Source of the DNA: a virus
Length of the DNA stretch: 21,871 nt
Direction: 5' to 3' (one strand)
IMG/VR virus record: IMGVR_UViG_3300044825_002605
Coordinates: 1 to 21,871 of that record
Shown: positions 11,903 to 20,134 of the stretch, one piece after another
How the letters are laid out: the number at the start of each line of letters is the position of its first letter
How positions within the stretch are numbered: the first letter of the stretch is position 1
Translations under genes and position numbers: made by a program
Notes under the pieces: model-generated
Seen by the model: the letters and a program-made list of their open reading frames with translations, nothing else
Database searches by the model: none
What the model was told of the DNA's origin: nothing

Positions 11903-12286
11903 GTGGAGACGAAGGAAGTCAGGATGTTGCCCGTCAAGCTGACGGCGGAGGAGCAGCGCGAGCGCGGCGTCGCGCTCTCGACGAAGCTCGGCGAGAAGCT
12001 GGACCTCGAGACGGCGCTGAAGGATCACAGCGACGGCGAGAAGACGAAGATCAAGAACGCCGAGAAGGAGGCGCTGCGCCTCTCGACCATCGTGCGTTCC
12101 GGCGAGGAGCCGCGCGAGGTGGAGTGCCGCTGGACGGCGGACTACGAGTCGTCGCAGATGGTCTGCTACCGCACGGACACCGGCGAGCAGATCGACTCGC
12201 GGCCGATGACGCTGAAGGAGCGGACTCGGAACCTCTTCCCGATCGACGGCGGGCGTGGCGCGGAAGCCAGCGACACCGCCGGCTGA
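11903..12286 (+). CDS. Conserved phage coiled-coil hypothetical
   Basis: 127 residues from GTG 11903, five bases after GGAGG; GTG 11897 and ATG 11924 are alternatives. Residues about 15-65 form a charged helix (EEQRERGVALSTKLGEKLD, KTKIKNAEKEALRLSTIVRSG), followed by a strand-rich part with VECRW, then YRTDTGEQIDSRPMT. This helix plus [R/A]DTGE layout recalls small phage proteins found next to recombination genes, with no known function. It overlaps the resolvase gene by 32 bases, so the two are co-expressed. Confidence 0.78.
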   Translation: METKEVRMLPVKLTAEEQRERGVALSTKLGEKLDLETALKDHSDGEKTKIKNAEKEALRLSTIVRSGEEPREVECRWTADYESSQMVCYRTDTGEQIDSRPMTLKERTRNLFPIDGGRGAEASDTAG

Positions 12287-12662
12287 TCTTCCCGTCCCGC
12301 TGCGCCTCGTCCTGGAGGGGGCTCCGCGGACGAAGAAGAACAGCCCGGACATCATCCGGGTGCGCGGGCGCCGGATGGTGATTCCGAGCCGCGCGTTCCG
12401 CGCCTACGAGGAAGCGTGCCTGTGGCAGCTTCGCTCTTGGCGGCGCGAGCCCATCGACGGCTGGGTCGCCTGCGCCGCGGTCTTCTATCGGGACCGCGAC
12501 GTGGGCGATCTGAACAACTACACGTCGGCGCTCGCCGACATCTTGGAGAAGGCCCGCGTCCTGACGAACGACCGGCTGATCCGAAGCTGGGACGGGTCGC
12601 GGCTCGAGAAGGATGCCGCACGCCCGCGCGTCGAAGTGCTACTCTCGCGCTTCGATGGCTAA
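12255..12662 (+). CDS. rusA: RusA-family Holliday junction resolvase
   Basis: 135 residues from GTG 12255. The core has GAPRTKKNSP near residues 22-31 and the catalytic region RDVGDLNNYTSALADILEKA, with Asp 85, Asn 87 and Asp 95, then Asp 106 in LTNDRLI. These are the metal-binding acidic residues of RusA, a dimeric, Mg-dependent endonuclease that cuts four-way junctions symmetrically. In phages it resolves branches before packaging. It closes the recombination set and sits directly before the terminase genes. Length and motifs are normal; only the exact start is uncertain because no good ribosome site is seen. Confidence 0.92.
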   Translation: MARKPATPPADLPVPLRLVLEGAPRTKKNSPDIIRVRGRRMVIPSRAFRAYEEACLWQLRSWRREPIDGWVACAAVFYRDRDVGDLNNYTSALADILEKARVLTNDRLIRSWDGSRLEKDAARPRVEVLLSRFDG

Positions 12663-13194
12663 TCGGCAGATCCGCGTTCCCCAGCGTGCCCATTCCGCGT
12701 TCCGCCCGCGCGCGTTCGCGAACCCCGGAAGGTGGATCGCACCGCGCGAGTGCTCGCGCTGCCTCTTCCCGGCAAAGTACATGCCGGTGGACTTGGCGGC
12801 GATTTCGGGGTACCTCGACCTCGGCAGCAGTCCGTTCCCTACGCAGTTGGAACGGGAAGCTCGGCACCGTGGGCATGTTGGGGAGGCGATGGCGGAGACG
12901 GACAAGGTGAAGAGCGGCGATCTGGGCGACGAGTACGTCCGGACGTTCTCCCGTGCGCTCTCCGCCGTGGACTACGTCATCGAGAAGGCGAAGGAGGAGG
13001 GCCAGCTAGAGGTCATCCTCACCGCCGCGAAGGTCGGCGCCGAGATCGGGAAGATGCAGGCCGCGATCGCGGACGCCGTCCCGATCCGTGGCCGTGGCCG
13101 GCCGACGAAGGAAGAGGTCGCGGAGCGCACGAGCCCGGACATCCGGGACGAAGACTTCGACGCCGCGCTCGAGGACTTCCAGGCGACGAAGTGA
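12655..13194 (+). CDS. Probable small terminase subunit
   Basis: 179 residues from ATG 12655, overlapping the end of rusA. An in-frame ATG at 12889, after GGGGAGG, would give a 101-residue product. The N-terminal 75 residues are basic and aromatic with a CSRC pair. The C-terminal part is helical (DYVIEKAKEEG, ILTAAKVGAEIGKMQAAIAD), then a basic RGRGRPTKEE hinge and an acidic end. Position directly before the large terminase, with GTGA coupling, is the main evidence; no helix-turn-helix is clear by eye. It would recognise phage DNA for packaging. Other roles are possible. Confidence 0.55.
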   Translation: MANRQIRVPQRAHSAFRPRAFANPGRWIAPRECSRCLFPAKYMPVDLAAISGYLDLGSSPFPTQLEREARHRGHVGEAMAETDKVKSGDLGDEYVRTFSRALSAVDYVIEKAKEEGQLEVILTAAKVGAEIGKMQAAIADAVPIRGRGRPTKEEVAERTSPDIRDEDFDAALEDFQATK

Positions 13195-14726
13195 AACTCG
13201 ACGAGCAGAAGCAGAAGGTTCTGTTCGCCGCCGCGAGGAAGAGCCTCGCGCCCTACATGCGTCTCCAGTGGCCCGGCTGGAAGCGCGGCCGGCACATCGA
13301 CCGGCTCATCCGGAAGCTGCATCAGGTCGAGCGCGGCGAGGTCGATCGGCTGATCGTCCTCATGCCGCCGCGGCATTCCAAGTCGATGACGGTCAGTCAC
13401 TACTTCCCGGCGTGGTGCCTCGGGAAGAACCCCGACTGGCAGATCATCGCCTCGACGTACAGCCAAGACCTGTCGAACGGGTTCGGCCGCAAGGTGCGCG
13501 ACTACATCCGCGACCCGCGGCACCGGCGCGTGTTCCCGGAGTCGCGCATTCTGCCGGAGGCGTCGGCGAAGGACCACTTCGTGACGACCAGCGAGGGCGT
13601 CTACGTAGCTGTCGGGCGCGGGGGAACAGTGACCGGAAGAGGGGCGCATCTCTTCGTGGTCGATGACCCGGTCAAGGACAAGGTCGAGGCGACGAGCGAG
13701 ACGCTGCGGAAGTCGCTGCACGAGTGGTTCCAGACCGTCGCCTACACACGACTCCAGCCCGGCGGGCGCATCGTCATCTGCCAGACGCTCTGGAATGAAG
13801 ACGACTTGGCCGGCTGGTTGATGCGCGAGCACATGGACGACGGCTGGGAAGTGCTGTCCATGGCCGCGATCGCGGAGCAGGACGAAGAGGTGGACGGCGC
13901 GCTGTGGCGCGAAGAGGGTGAGGCTCTGTGGCCGGAGTTCTGGCCGCTCCACGAACTCGAGCGGAGGCGCGCGATGCTCTCGACCGAAGACTGGCTCTGC
14001 CTCTACCAGCAGAAGTGCATCTCGGACGCCGGCAACGTCTTCAAGGTACGGTGGTTCGACGACGCGATCCACGTCGGCATCAACCAGTCGAACCCCTTCG
14101 ATTCGCGCGGGATGACGAAGTACATCGTGGTCGATCCCGCGAACAGCAAGAAACGCACGAGCGACTACACGTCGATGTGGGTCCTGGGGCTGGGCGCCGA
14201 CGAGAACATCTGGGTGCTCGACATGCTGCGCGACCGGCTCGACACGCCCGGCCAGCGCGCCGACGCGCTCTTCGCGCTGCACCGCAAGCACAAGCCGATT
14301 CAGGCGGTGCTCTACGAGGAGTACGGGCTCTCCGGTGACGTCGCGACGATCCGCGAGCGCCAGCTACAGCCGCCGGCCTACTGGTTTTCGATCCGGTCGG
14401 TCGGCGGGTCGCTCGCGAAGACGGAGCGCATCAAGCAGCTCGAGCCGTTCTTCCGCGCCGGCCGCATCCGTCTGCCCGAGCAGTGGTGGACGACGTGCGA
14501 GGGCAAGGAAGTGGACCTCGTCAAGGAGTTCAAGGCGGAGTACAAGGCGTTCCCGAAGGGCGCGCATGACGACATGCTCGACGCGCTCGCGCGCATCAGG
14601 ACCGAAGGAATCACGCTCGACTTCCCGCAGACCGCGGAGGAGAGGGACATGGACGAGATGTACAACACGGGGCGCAGCGCGCTCTACGGGAGCGCCGACA
14701 CCGGCGCGACGTGGCTGTCCGAATGA
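13191..14726 (+). CDS. Large terminase subunit (packaging ATPase/nuclease)
   Basis: 511 residues from GTG 13191 (GTGA overlap). The ATPase has the Walker A variant LMPPRHSKS at about 58-65 and Walker B HLFVVDDPVKD near 153-163, with QTLWNEDDL as a later ATPase element. The nuclease part has YIVVDPANSKKRTSDYT (Asp 315), LYEEYG and KGAHDDMLDALA (Asp 460, 461, 464), the three acidic groups of the RNase H-like fold. It pumps DNA into the prohead and cuts the concatemer. All motifs are intact and length is normal. The packaging mode (headful or cos) cannot be read from this stretch alone. Confidence 0.96.
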   Translation: MKLDEQKQKVLFAAARKSLAPYMRLQWPGWKRGRHIDRLIRKLHQVERGEVDRLIVLMPPRHSKSMTVSHYFPAWCLGKNPDWQIIASTYSQDLSNGFGRKVRDYIRDPRHRRVFPESRILPEASAKDHFVTTSEGVYVAVGRGGTVTGRGAHLFVVDDPVKDKVEATSETLRKSLHEWFQTVAYTRLQPGGRIVICQTLWNEDDLAGWLMREHMDDGWEVLSMAAIAEQDEEVDGALWREEGEALWPEFWPLHELERRRAMLSTEDWLCLYQQKCISDAGNVFKVRWFDDAIHVGINQSNPFDSRGMTKYIVVDPANSKKRTSDYTSMWVLGLGADENIWVLDMLRDRLDTPGQRADALFALHRKHKPIQAVLYEEYGLSGDVATIRERQLQPPAYWFSIRSVGGSLAKTERIKQLEPFFRAGRIRLPEQWWTTCEGKEVDLVKEFKAEYKAFPKGAHDDMLDALARIRTEGITLDFPQTAEERDMDEMYNTGRSALYGSADTGATWLSE

Positions 14727-15055
14727 TCGACGATCGCGAGTTCGACCAGTTGCTCACCGAGGCCGCGGCCGAGGAGCGTCGCGAGAACGAGATTCGGCGC
14801 TCGACGCCGGTCCCGAACTTCAACCTGCCGCCGAAGAAGAAGACCGACACGCCGCCGGAGCTTTCCGCGGACGCTGACCCGGAGGCATTCCTCTCTGCGG
14901 TCGCGGATCTGCTTATGGCGATCTCTCCGAAGCGCGCGGACCACCAGCCGTTCACCGATCGGTGCATCGCGTGCGAGCGGCGCGGCGTCCACAACCGCGT
15001 CCAGATCCGGTGCGAGTGCCCGTGCCATCGGGTGAGGACGTTCCTGGGGCAGTGA
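14723..15055 (+). CDS. Small protein with Cys-rich C-terminus
   Basis: 110 residues from ATG 14723, overlapping the terminase stop (ATGA). The first half is a charged helix (DDREFDQLLTEAAAEERREN), then a basic Pro/Lys linker (FNLPPKKKTDTPPE). The end holds RCIACERRG and RCECPCHRV, five Cys plus a His within about 24 residues, a likely zinc knuckle. It sits between terminase and portal, where small head accessory genes are common, but no family is recognised. Confidence 0.78.
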   Translation: MIDDREFDQLLTEAAAEERRENEIRRSTPVPNFNLPPKKKTDTPPELSADADPEAFLSAVADLLMAISPKRADHQPFTDRCIACERRGVHNRVQIRCECPCHRVRTFLGQ

Positions 15056-15056
15056 G

Positions 15057-17633
15057 ATGGGCTTCCACGACGTAAAGCACAAGCCTGCGGAGCTCGACGA
15101 CGTCCTGCTGGACGAAGAGGTCGATCCGCTCGTCAAGCGCGCGCGCATCAACATCCGCGAGGCGGAAGAGGGGTCGCGTAAGGACTGGCTCGACGAGTAC
15201 AAGGAGTGCCGCGCGTTCGTGGCCGGCGACCAGTGGCCGGATGCCGACGAAGAGGTTCTGAAGAAGAACCAGAAGCCGAAGATCACGTTCAACCGCTCGG
15301 CGCCGCTGATCGAGGTCGTCGTCGGCACCGAGGTGAACCAGCGGCGGCGGATGATCTTCTCGCCGCAGGACCGCTTCTGGAAGTCGTCGCAGGCGACATC
15401 CGACCTCGCGACATCGGCCGTCGATTGGGCGCTGGAGCTTGCGAAGGCGCCGCACGCGCGGTCGCGCATCTTCCGCGACGCGCTGATCGGCGGGCTCGGC
15501 TGGGGCTACTACTACATCGACACCGTCGTGGACCCGAATGGGCGGCTGGCCGTCAAGCGGGTCGATCCGGTGGAGATGGTTCACGACCCCAACGCGCGCG
15601 ACACCAATTGCCGCGACATGCGCTGGTGCGCGCGGAAGCGCCGCTGGTCGCGCGAGGAGATCCGCGACGAGTTCGGCATCGACGTCGGCAAGTCGGGCGA
15701 CTCGGGCGACTATCTCGGCTCGACGGTTGACGTGGGCGACGACGAGTGGTCTACCAGCGTCGTCCAGCATCATCCCGATCCGTGGCGGATGGGATCGCAG
15801 GAGCGGAAGGGGGCGCGAGACTCCGACGAGGGGAGCGACAGCGACCGCAAGAAGCACGTCGTCGTCGAGTACCAGAGCTACGAGCTCGAGAAGTACGTCC
15901 GGGTGCTGTCCGAGGACATCCCGTACGAGGAACTGGGCATCGAACGGCCGGAGGGCGCTGCGCCCGCTCCGCCACCGCCGATGCCGATGGGTATGCCGCC
16001 GGGGGGTTCGGCCTCGTCTCCTTTCCCCCCGGACGGCATGGCGCCGGGCGGTGGTTCGCCGCCGCCCGGCGCAGAGATGGCTGGACCGATTCCTTCGGGT
16101 CCGGCCGCACCTGCACCGGGGGGGATGCCGGCGACTCAACCTGCGCCACAGGGACCACCGGCTCCCGCAGCGGGACCTCCCGGAATGGGTCCTGGAGGCC
16201 CCGCCCCCGGTGCCCCGATGCCCGGCGGAATGCCGCCCGAGGCGATGGCTGCGATGGGCGGGATGCCGCCCGGTGGCCCGCCGCCCGGCCCGCCGCCGGT
16301 GCCGTCCGCTGCCGAGATGCCGGACGAGGACGGCCACGATCACCCCGAGGACGAGGAGCACTGGGTCAGCTACTCGCTCGAAGATTTCGAGGAGATCGCG
16401 ACCGCCATGGCCGACGCCGGCATGGAGCCGCCGCGGTCGATGAAACTGAAGCGCCGCGCGTACAAGCAGCTCTTCTACTGCAAGAACAAAGTTCTGCGGA
16501 AGCAGGACATGGACGTTGACGAGTTCACGTACCGCGCGCTGACGTGCAAGTGGGACGACGAGAACAAGGTCTGGTACGGCCTGATGCGCGCGCTCATGGA
16601 CCCGCAGCGCGCCGCGAACAAGTGGCTCTCGCAGGGCATCGCGATGTTCAACAGCAGCGCCAAGGGTGTGCTGCTGATCGAAGAGAACGTCGTGAGCAAC
16701 CCGCGCTCCCTTGTCTCGGACTGGACGCGCCCGAACGGCATCATCCAGTTCAAGCCCGACACGCTCGCGCAGCAGCGGTATCAGGTGGTGCCGCCGCCGC
16801 CGTTCGCCGAGGCGCCCGCGCAGATCATGCAGTGGTCGATCGGCGCGATGCACGACGTGACCGGCATCTCGGTGGACATGCAGGGCAACGGACAGGGCGA
16901 CCAGTCGCCGACGACGATGCAGAAGCGTCAGTCGCAGGCGATGACGGTGCTCGCGACCGTGTTCGACGCGCTCGACGAGTACCGCGAGGACGAGGCATGG
17001 CTCGCGCTGAAGATGGTCAAGGAATACTTGACCGATGGACGGTACATCCGCGTTTCGGGCACCTATCCGGCGCAGAAGAAGTACATCCGACTCCTGAAGG
17101 AGGAGTTTGCGAACGAGTACGACCTTCGCCTCGACGACGCGCCGCGCGACCCGAATCAGCGCATGGCCGTCTTCCAGATGCTTCAGCCGATGCTGTCGCT
17201 CTGGGAGCGCGAGGGCGGAGTGCCGGACCCGATCAAGGACTTCTTCCCGCTGCCGGCGTCCACCGTCGCTGACTGGAAGAAGTGGGACGCGGACAAGAAG
17301 GCCGCGCCGCCGCCGCCGCCGCCGAAGGATCAGGACCCGGAGTTCATCAAGGCCGAGATCGCGTACAAGAACGCGCAGGCCGCGCTGATGAACGCGCGCG
17401 CGAAGGCGATCCTCCAGGAATCGACGATGGGGATGCTGGAGACGGCGCAGGACATCGACATCGAGAAGAAGAAGTTGCAGTTGAAGGCTGCGGAGATCCA
17501 GATTCAGCTTCAGCAGTTGGATCTGCACGCGAGTCACAAGACGCGCGAACTGGACATGAAAGAGGATGAGGGAACCCTGAACGCGCTCGAGGCGAACAAG
17601 CGATACGAGTCGGCTGGGTTTCCGGGGGAGTGA
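15057..17633 (+). CDS. Portal protein, P22-like, with Pro/Gly/Met-rich insert
   Basis: 858 residues from ATG 15057. The first 290 residues look like the P22-type portal: ARINIREAEEGSRKDWLDEY, FVAGDQWP, VGTEVNQRRRMIF, ALIGGLGWGYYYIDTVVDP. The dodecameric portal forms the DNA entry vertex where terminase docks. Residues about 298-421 are an insert made almost wholly of Pro, Gly, Ala and Met, then an acidic DEDGHDHPEDEEH run. Portal-like sequence resumes at about 430 (WVSYSLEDFEEI). The last 100 residues form a long coiled coil (KAEIAYKNAQAALMNARAKA, KKKLQLKAAEIQIQLQQ), as in portal barrels. The insert is the odd feature and stays in frame. Confidence 0.93.
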   Translation: MGFHDVKHKPAELDDVLLDEEVDPLVKRARINIREAEEGSRKDWLDEYKECRAFVAGDQWPDADEEVLKKNQKPKITFNRSAPLIEVVVGTEVNQRRRMIFSPQDRFWKSSQATSDLATSAVDWALELAKAPHARSRIFRDALIGGLGWGYYYIDTVVDPNGRLAVKRVDPVEMVHDPNARDTNCRDMRWCARKRRWSREEIRDEFGIDVGKSGDSGDYLGSTVDVGDDEWSTSVVQHHPDPWRMGSQERKGARDSDEGSDSDRKKHVVVEYQSYELEKYVRVLSEDIPYEELGIERPEGAAPAPPPPMPMGMPPGGSASSPFPPDGMAPGGGSPPPGAEMAGPIPSGPAAPAPGGMPATQPAPQGPPAPAAGPPGMGPGGPAPGAPMPGGMPPEAMAAMGGMPPGGPPPGPPPVPSAAEMPDEDGHDHPEDEEHWVSYSLEDFEEIATAMADAGMEPPRSMKLKRRAYKQLFYCKNKVLRKQDMDVDEFTYRALTCKWDDENKVWYGLMRALMDPQRAANKWLSQGIAMFNSSAKGVLLIEENVVSNPRSLVSDWTRPNGIIQFKPDTLAQQRYQVVPPPPFAEAPAQIMQWSIGAMHDVTGISVDMQGNGQGDQSPTTMQKRQSQAMTVLATVFDALDEYREDEAWLALKMVKEYLTDGRYIRVSGTYPAQKKYIRLLKEEFANEYDLRLDDAPRDPNQRMAVFQMLQPMLSLWEREGGVPDPIKDFFPLPASTVADWKKWDADKKAAPPPPPPKDQDPEFIKAEIAYKNAQAALMNARAKAILQESTMGMLETAQDIDIEKKKLQLKAAEIQIQLQQLDLHASHKTRELDMKEDEGTLNALEANKRYESAGFPGE
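15948..16320 (+). repeat. Low-complexity Pro/Gly/Met segment in the portal gene
   Basis: About 124 codons dominated by CCG, GGC, GCG and ATG code for short variations on GGMPP and PPGGP (MPMGMPPGG, GGMPPEAMAAMGGMPPGGPP). The units are imperfect and not an exact DNA tandem repeat. It would be an extended, disordered loop. Confidence 0.85.
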
Positions 17634-17641
17634 GGTGAGGC

Positions 17642-18685
17642 ATGGCGTTTCCGAGGGGTGAGGAGCCGACTCTCGACGAGCTTCGGGAGTCGAGCGGATT
17701 CGATGCGGGGGTGGGGGGCGACGACGAGTCGTCGGATGGGGATTTCGGCGGCGGAGGTGGGGAGCTTCCGTCCGCCGATTTCCCCGTCGCGGACTCGGGC
17801 GGCGAGCAGCAGGGCGGAGCGCGCAAGGAGGACTTGACGCTCGCCGTCCGGCAGTACCGCGACGAGCTCAAGCAGTTGAAGGCGGCGCGCGACATGGACA
17901 CGGCCGAGCTTCGCGAGCTTCGCCAGTGGCGCGCCGAGGTGCAGTCGGCGATCCGCGAGCAGCGCGCGGAGGAGGCCCGGCGCGCACAGGAGGCGGCGAA
18001 AAACGCCGATCCGGAGCCGGACCCGATCCTCGAGCCGGACAAGCACGAGGAGTGGAAGGCGCGGCGCGAGCAGGCGCGTTTCGAGGAGGTGAACCAGAAC
18101 CTCCAGCAGACGCAGCGCGCTGTTCAGGAGCAGCGCCAGATGCTCCTCGCGCAGACGATCGAGAACTCGGTGCGCGACTCGATCACGAACTTCTCCCGGA
18201 CGAAGCCCGACTACGACGCGGCGTACAACTTCCTCGTCGAGAACGTGGCGAACGGTTTCCGGCGGATGGGCTACTCCGACCCGGAAATCTTCGGCGAGGG
18301 CGGCAAGCTCTACCAGGAGCGCGACCGTCTCTTCCGGCAGATCATCGAGATCCATCCGAGCGGCGCGTGGCGCTGGGCGCAGGACCCGGCCGCGGCGCTC
18401 TACAACGCGGCCGTCCAGTACGGCTGGAACGCGGCGGCGCAGCCGGGGGCGACCCAACCCGCCAACGGGCGCCGTCCCGCGAACGCGCAGAGGCGACCGG
18501 CCCGCGACCCGGCGGCGCTCGAGCGCGCAGCGGCGGCGGCGGCTGGCGCGGGTGGCGGCGCCACCACCGCCGGCGAACAACTCACCGCCGAGAAGCTGCT
18601 GAACATGAGCCCGCGCGAGCGCGCGTGGCTGGAGCACACGCGCCCGGACCTCGTCGAGCGCATTCTGGAGTCCGTGTCGAGGTAG
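17642..18685 (+). CDS. Probable capsid scaffolding protein
   Basis: 347 residues from ATG 17642 behind GAGGTGAGG. An acidic, Gly-rich first 60 residues is followed by a long charged coiled coil at about 62-180 (LTLAVRQYRDELKQLKAARD, QARFEEVNQNLQQTQRAVQE), then a folded part with DYDAAYNFLVENVANGFRRM, an Ala/Gly/Arg linker and a helical end (LLNMSPRERAWLEHTRPDL). Size, composition, helical nature and position between portal and capsid are what scaffolds show. It would guide prohead assembly and then leave. No protease domain is visible. Sequence alone does not prove the role. Confidence 0.75.
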   Translation: MAFPRGEEPTLDELRESSGFDAGVGGDDESSDGDFGGGGGELPSADFPVADSGGEQQGGARKEDLTLAVRQYRDELKQLKAARDMDTAELRELRQWRAEVQSAIREQRAEEARRAQEAAKNADPEPDPILEPDKHEEWKARREQARFEEVNQNLQQTQRAVQEQRQMLLAQTIENSVRDSITNFSRTKPDYDAAYNFLVENVANGFRRMGYSDPEIFGEGGKLYQERDRLFRQIIEIHPSGAWRWAQDPAAALYNAAVQYGWNAAAQPGATQPANGRRPANAQRRPARDPAALERAAAAAAGAGGGATTAGEQLTAEKLLNMSPRERAWLEHTRPDLVERILESVSR

Positions 18686-18696
18686 TTCGCTCTTGA

Positions 18697-18991
18697 CCTG
18701 ACGACGACTTTTCGTCATCAGGAGAATCGAAGGGTAGTCCTTCTACGGGGTTTGCAGGAGCCTCGTAGAGCTTGGCGGTCCCGCAAGGGACCGCGAGGCT
18801 CACCGCCGACGCCGGGGGCGCAATTCCGGTGGGGCGAAAGCCCGTCGCGCATGGGTGAGCGCGGATCTGACCCACGCAGGGGCAGCACGTAACGCTGCGA
18901 GCCGCATCCGGGCTGCGAAATCGGATGGCTCCCACGGGAGCGCGCCTCCTCGAGCGTAACGAGGGCAACCGTCAGAAGTTGTCTTTGACAA
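18697..18991 (+). ncRNA. Hairpin-rich structured leader of the capsid gene
   Basis: The 324-base gap 18686-19009 has no gene but at least nine stem-loops: 18697-18722 (10 bp, one mismatch), 18729-18743, an 8 bp stem GCGGTCCC/GGGACCGC with GCAA loop (18775-18794) inside GAGCCTC/GAGGCTC (18758-18801), GGC-GAAA-GCC (18833-18842) inside CGACG/CGTCG (18807-18847), 18852-18874, GCAGC/GCTGC (18882-18898), CATCCG/CGGATG (18905-18927), GCTCC-CACG-GGAGC (18928-18941, one base shared arrangement), CCTCG/CGAGG (18948-18964) and TTGTC-TTT-GACAA (18979-18991). Two loops share CGTAACG. Two loops are GNRA tetraloops. It ends at the capsid ribosome site. No known RNA family recognised. Confidence 0.6.
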
Positions 18992-19009
18992 ACGCACGAG
19001 GAGGTAATC

Positions 19010-20104
19010 GTGGCAGCTACCGTAATCACGCGCGAGCACGCGCTTGCAGTCCGTCTCTGGGCGCAGAGCCTCGACGTTCAGGCTCTCCACAACACCGAGG
19101 CCGACAAGCTCGTCGGCGAGGGTCCCGCGTCGATCGTTCGTCTCCGTGACGAGCTCACGAAGGGCGCCGGTGATCGTCTCACCATCGGCTTCCGCGGCCA
19201 GCTGACCGGCGACGGTCAGATCGGCAACGCGACGCTCGAGGGCAACGAGGAGGATCTGACCCTCTACGCCGACGACGTCTACATCGACAACTCGCGGCAC
19301 GCCGTCGGCATCAAGGGCGTCATGTCGCAGCAGCGCACGCTGTTCGACCTCCGCAAGGAGGGCAAGAGCGGCCTCGTCGATCACTGGCGCCGGAAGTTCG
19401 ACATCGGCCTCATCAATCAACTCGCGGGCAACACCGCGCAGACCGATCGTCGCTGGACCGCGAACAACGCGGTTCGCACGCCGACGACCCGCATCTACGC
19501 GAACGGCGCGACCTCGGCGACGTCGCTCATCGACACCAACTTCCGCTTCTCGCTCGATATGATCGACAAGGCCGTCTACACGGCCGAGACGATGGAAGTG
19601 CCGATCCGCAAGGCGGACCTCGGTGGCGGCATGGAGGGCTACTGCGTCCTCATCCATCCGGCGCAGTTGCTTGACATGCGCCTGGACATGAGCGAGGGCC
19701 AGTGGAACGACATCCAGCGCGCCGCGATGATGGGTGGCGAGATCAGCAAGAACCCGATCTTCACGGGCGCGGCTGGCTACCACAACAACACCGTCATCCG
19801 CGTCGATCCGCGCGTTTGTTGGGGCAACGACACCCAGCTCAATCGCATTCACAAGACGTCCCTCGGTGCGGCCGCAGCGGGTACGACCAACGTCGCGCGC
19901 GGCATCTTCATGGGCGCGGGCGCCGGCGCGATCGCGTTCGGCCGCGCGGGCAGCATGGAAAAATTCCGCTGGGAGGAGATCCTGCGCGACTACTCCGACT
20001 TCTACGGCGTCGCCGCGGGCTGCGTCTGGGGCGCGTCGAAGATCCAGTACAACGGCACCGACTACGGGGTCATCACCCTCGAGTCGTACTCGCCCGGCGT
20101 CTGA
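19010..20104 (+). CDS. Major capsid protein, N4-gp56 (DUF4043) family
   Basis: 364 residues from GTG 19010 with a perfect AGGAGGT five bases upstream, as expected for the most abundant protein. Family hallmarks are plain: GAGDRLTIGFRGQLTGDG, NATLEGNEEDLTLYADD, VYIDNSRHAVGIKGVMSQQR and TLFDLRKEGKSGLVDHW in order at about residues 50-125, then a domain with YCVLIHPAQLLDMRLD and the end FYGVAAGCVWGASKI. It builds the head shell by the HK97-like fold. The preceding leader is strongly structured and may control its high output. Length is normal for the family and no truncation is seen. Confidence 0.94.
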   Translation: MAATVITREHALAVRLWAQSLDVQALHNTEADKLVGEGPASIVRLRDELTKGAGDRLTIGFRGQLTGDGQIGNATLEGNEEDLTLYADDVYIDNSRHAVGIKGVMSQQRTLFDLRKEGKSGLVDHWRRKFDIGLINQLAGNTAQTDRRWTANNAVRTPTTRIYANGATSATSLIDTNFRFSLDMIDKAVYTAETMEVPIRKADLGGGMEGYCVLIHPAQLLDMRLDMSEGQWNDIQRAAMMGGEISKNPIFTGAAGYHNNTVIRVDPRVCWGNDTQLNRIHKTSLGAAAAGTTNVARGIFMGAGAGAIAFGRAGSMEKFRWEEILRDYSDFYGVAAGCVWGASKIQYNGTDYGVITLESYSPGV

Positions 20105-20134
20105 CGCGGCGTAGCGGGAGAAGGAGAAGCAGAG

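Noticed and set aside
10675-11937. A 420-codon antisense open frame over the nuclease gene
   Set aside because: Composition is typical of shadow frames in GC-rich genes, and the opposite strand holds all nuclease motifs in order.
14952-17537. An 861-codon open frame antisense to the portal gene, Arg/Leu/His-rich
   Set aside because: It is the mirror of a GC-rich coding frame; it has no ribosome site or domain, while the plus-strand frame has clear portal motifs.
18693-18698. TTGACC as a -35 box just after the scaffold gene
   Set aside because: The 17-base position reads CATCAG, a poor -10, and the stretch is taken up by a hairpin.
18698-18704. CTGACGA, which fits the first core segment of a hammerhead ribozyme
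   Set aside because: The required GAAA segment and third stem are not found at the right place after the hairpin.
18985-18990. TTGACA as a -35 box for a capsid promoter
   Set aside because: No -10-like sequence lies 16-18 bases downstream; that position falls at the capsid start. The TTGACA is part of a TTGTC-TTT-GACAA hairpin.
18686-19009. Group I or group II intron, or tRNA, in the capsid leader
   Set aside because: No group II domain V, no clear group I core pairing and no tRNA T-loop were found; the stretch lies between genes and does not split one.
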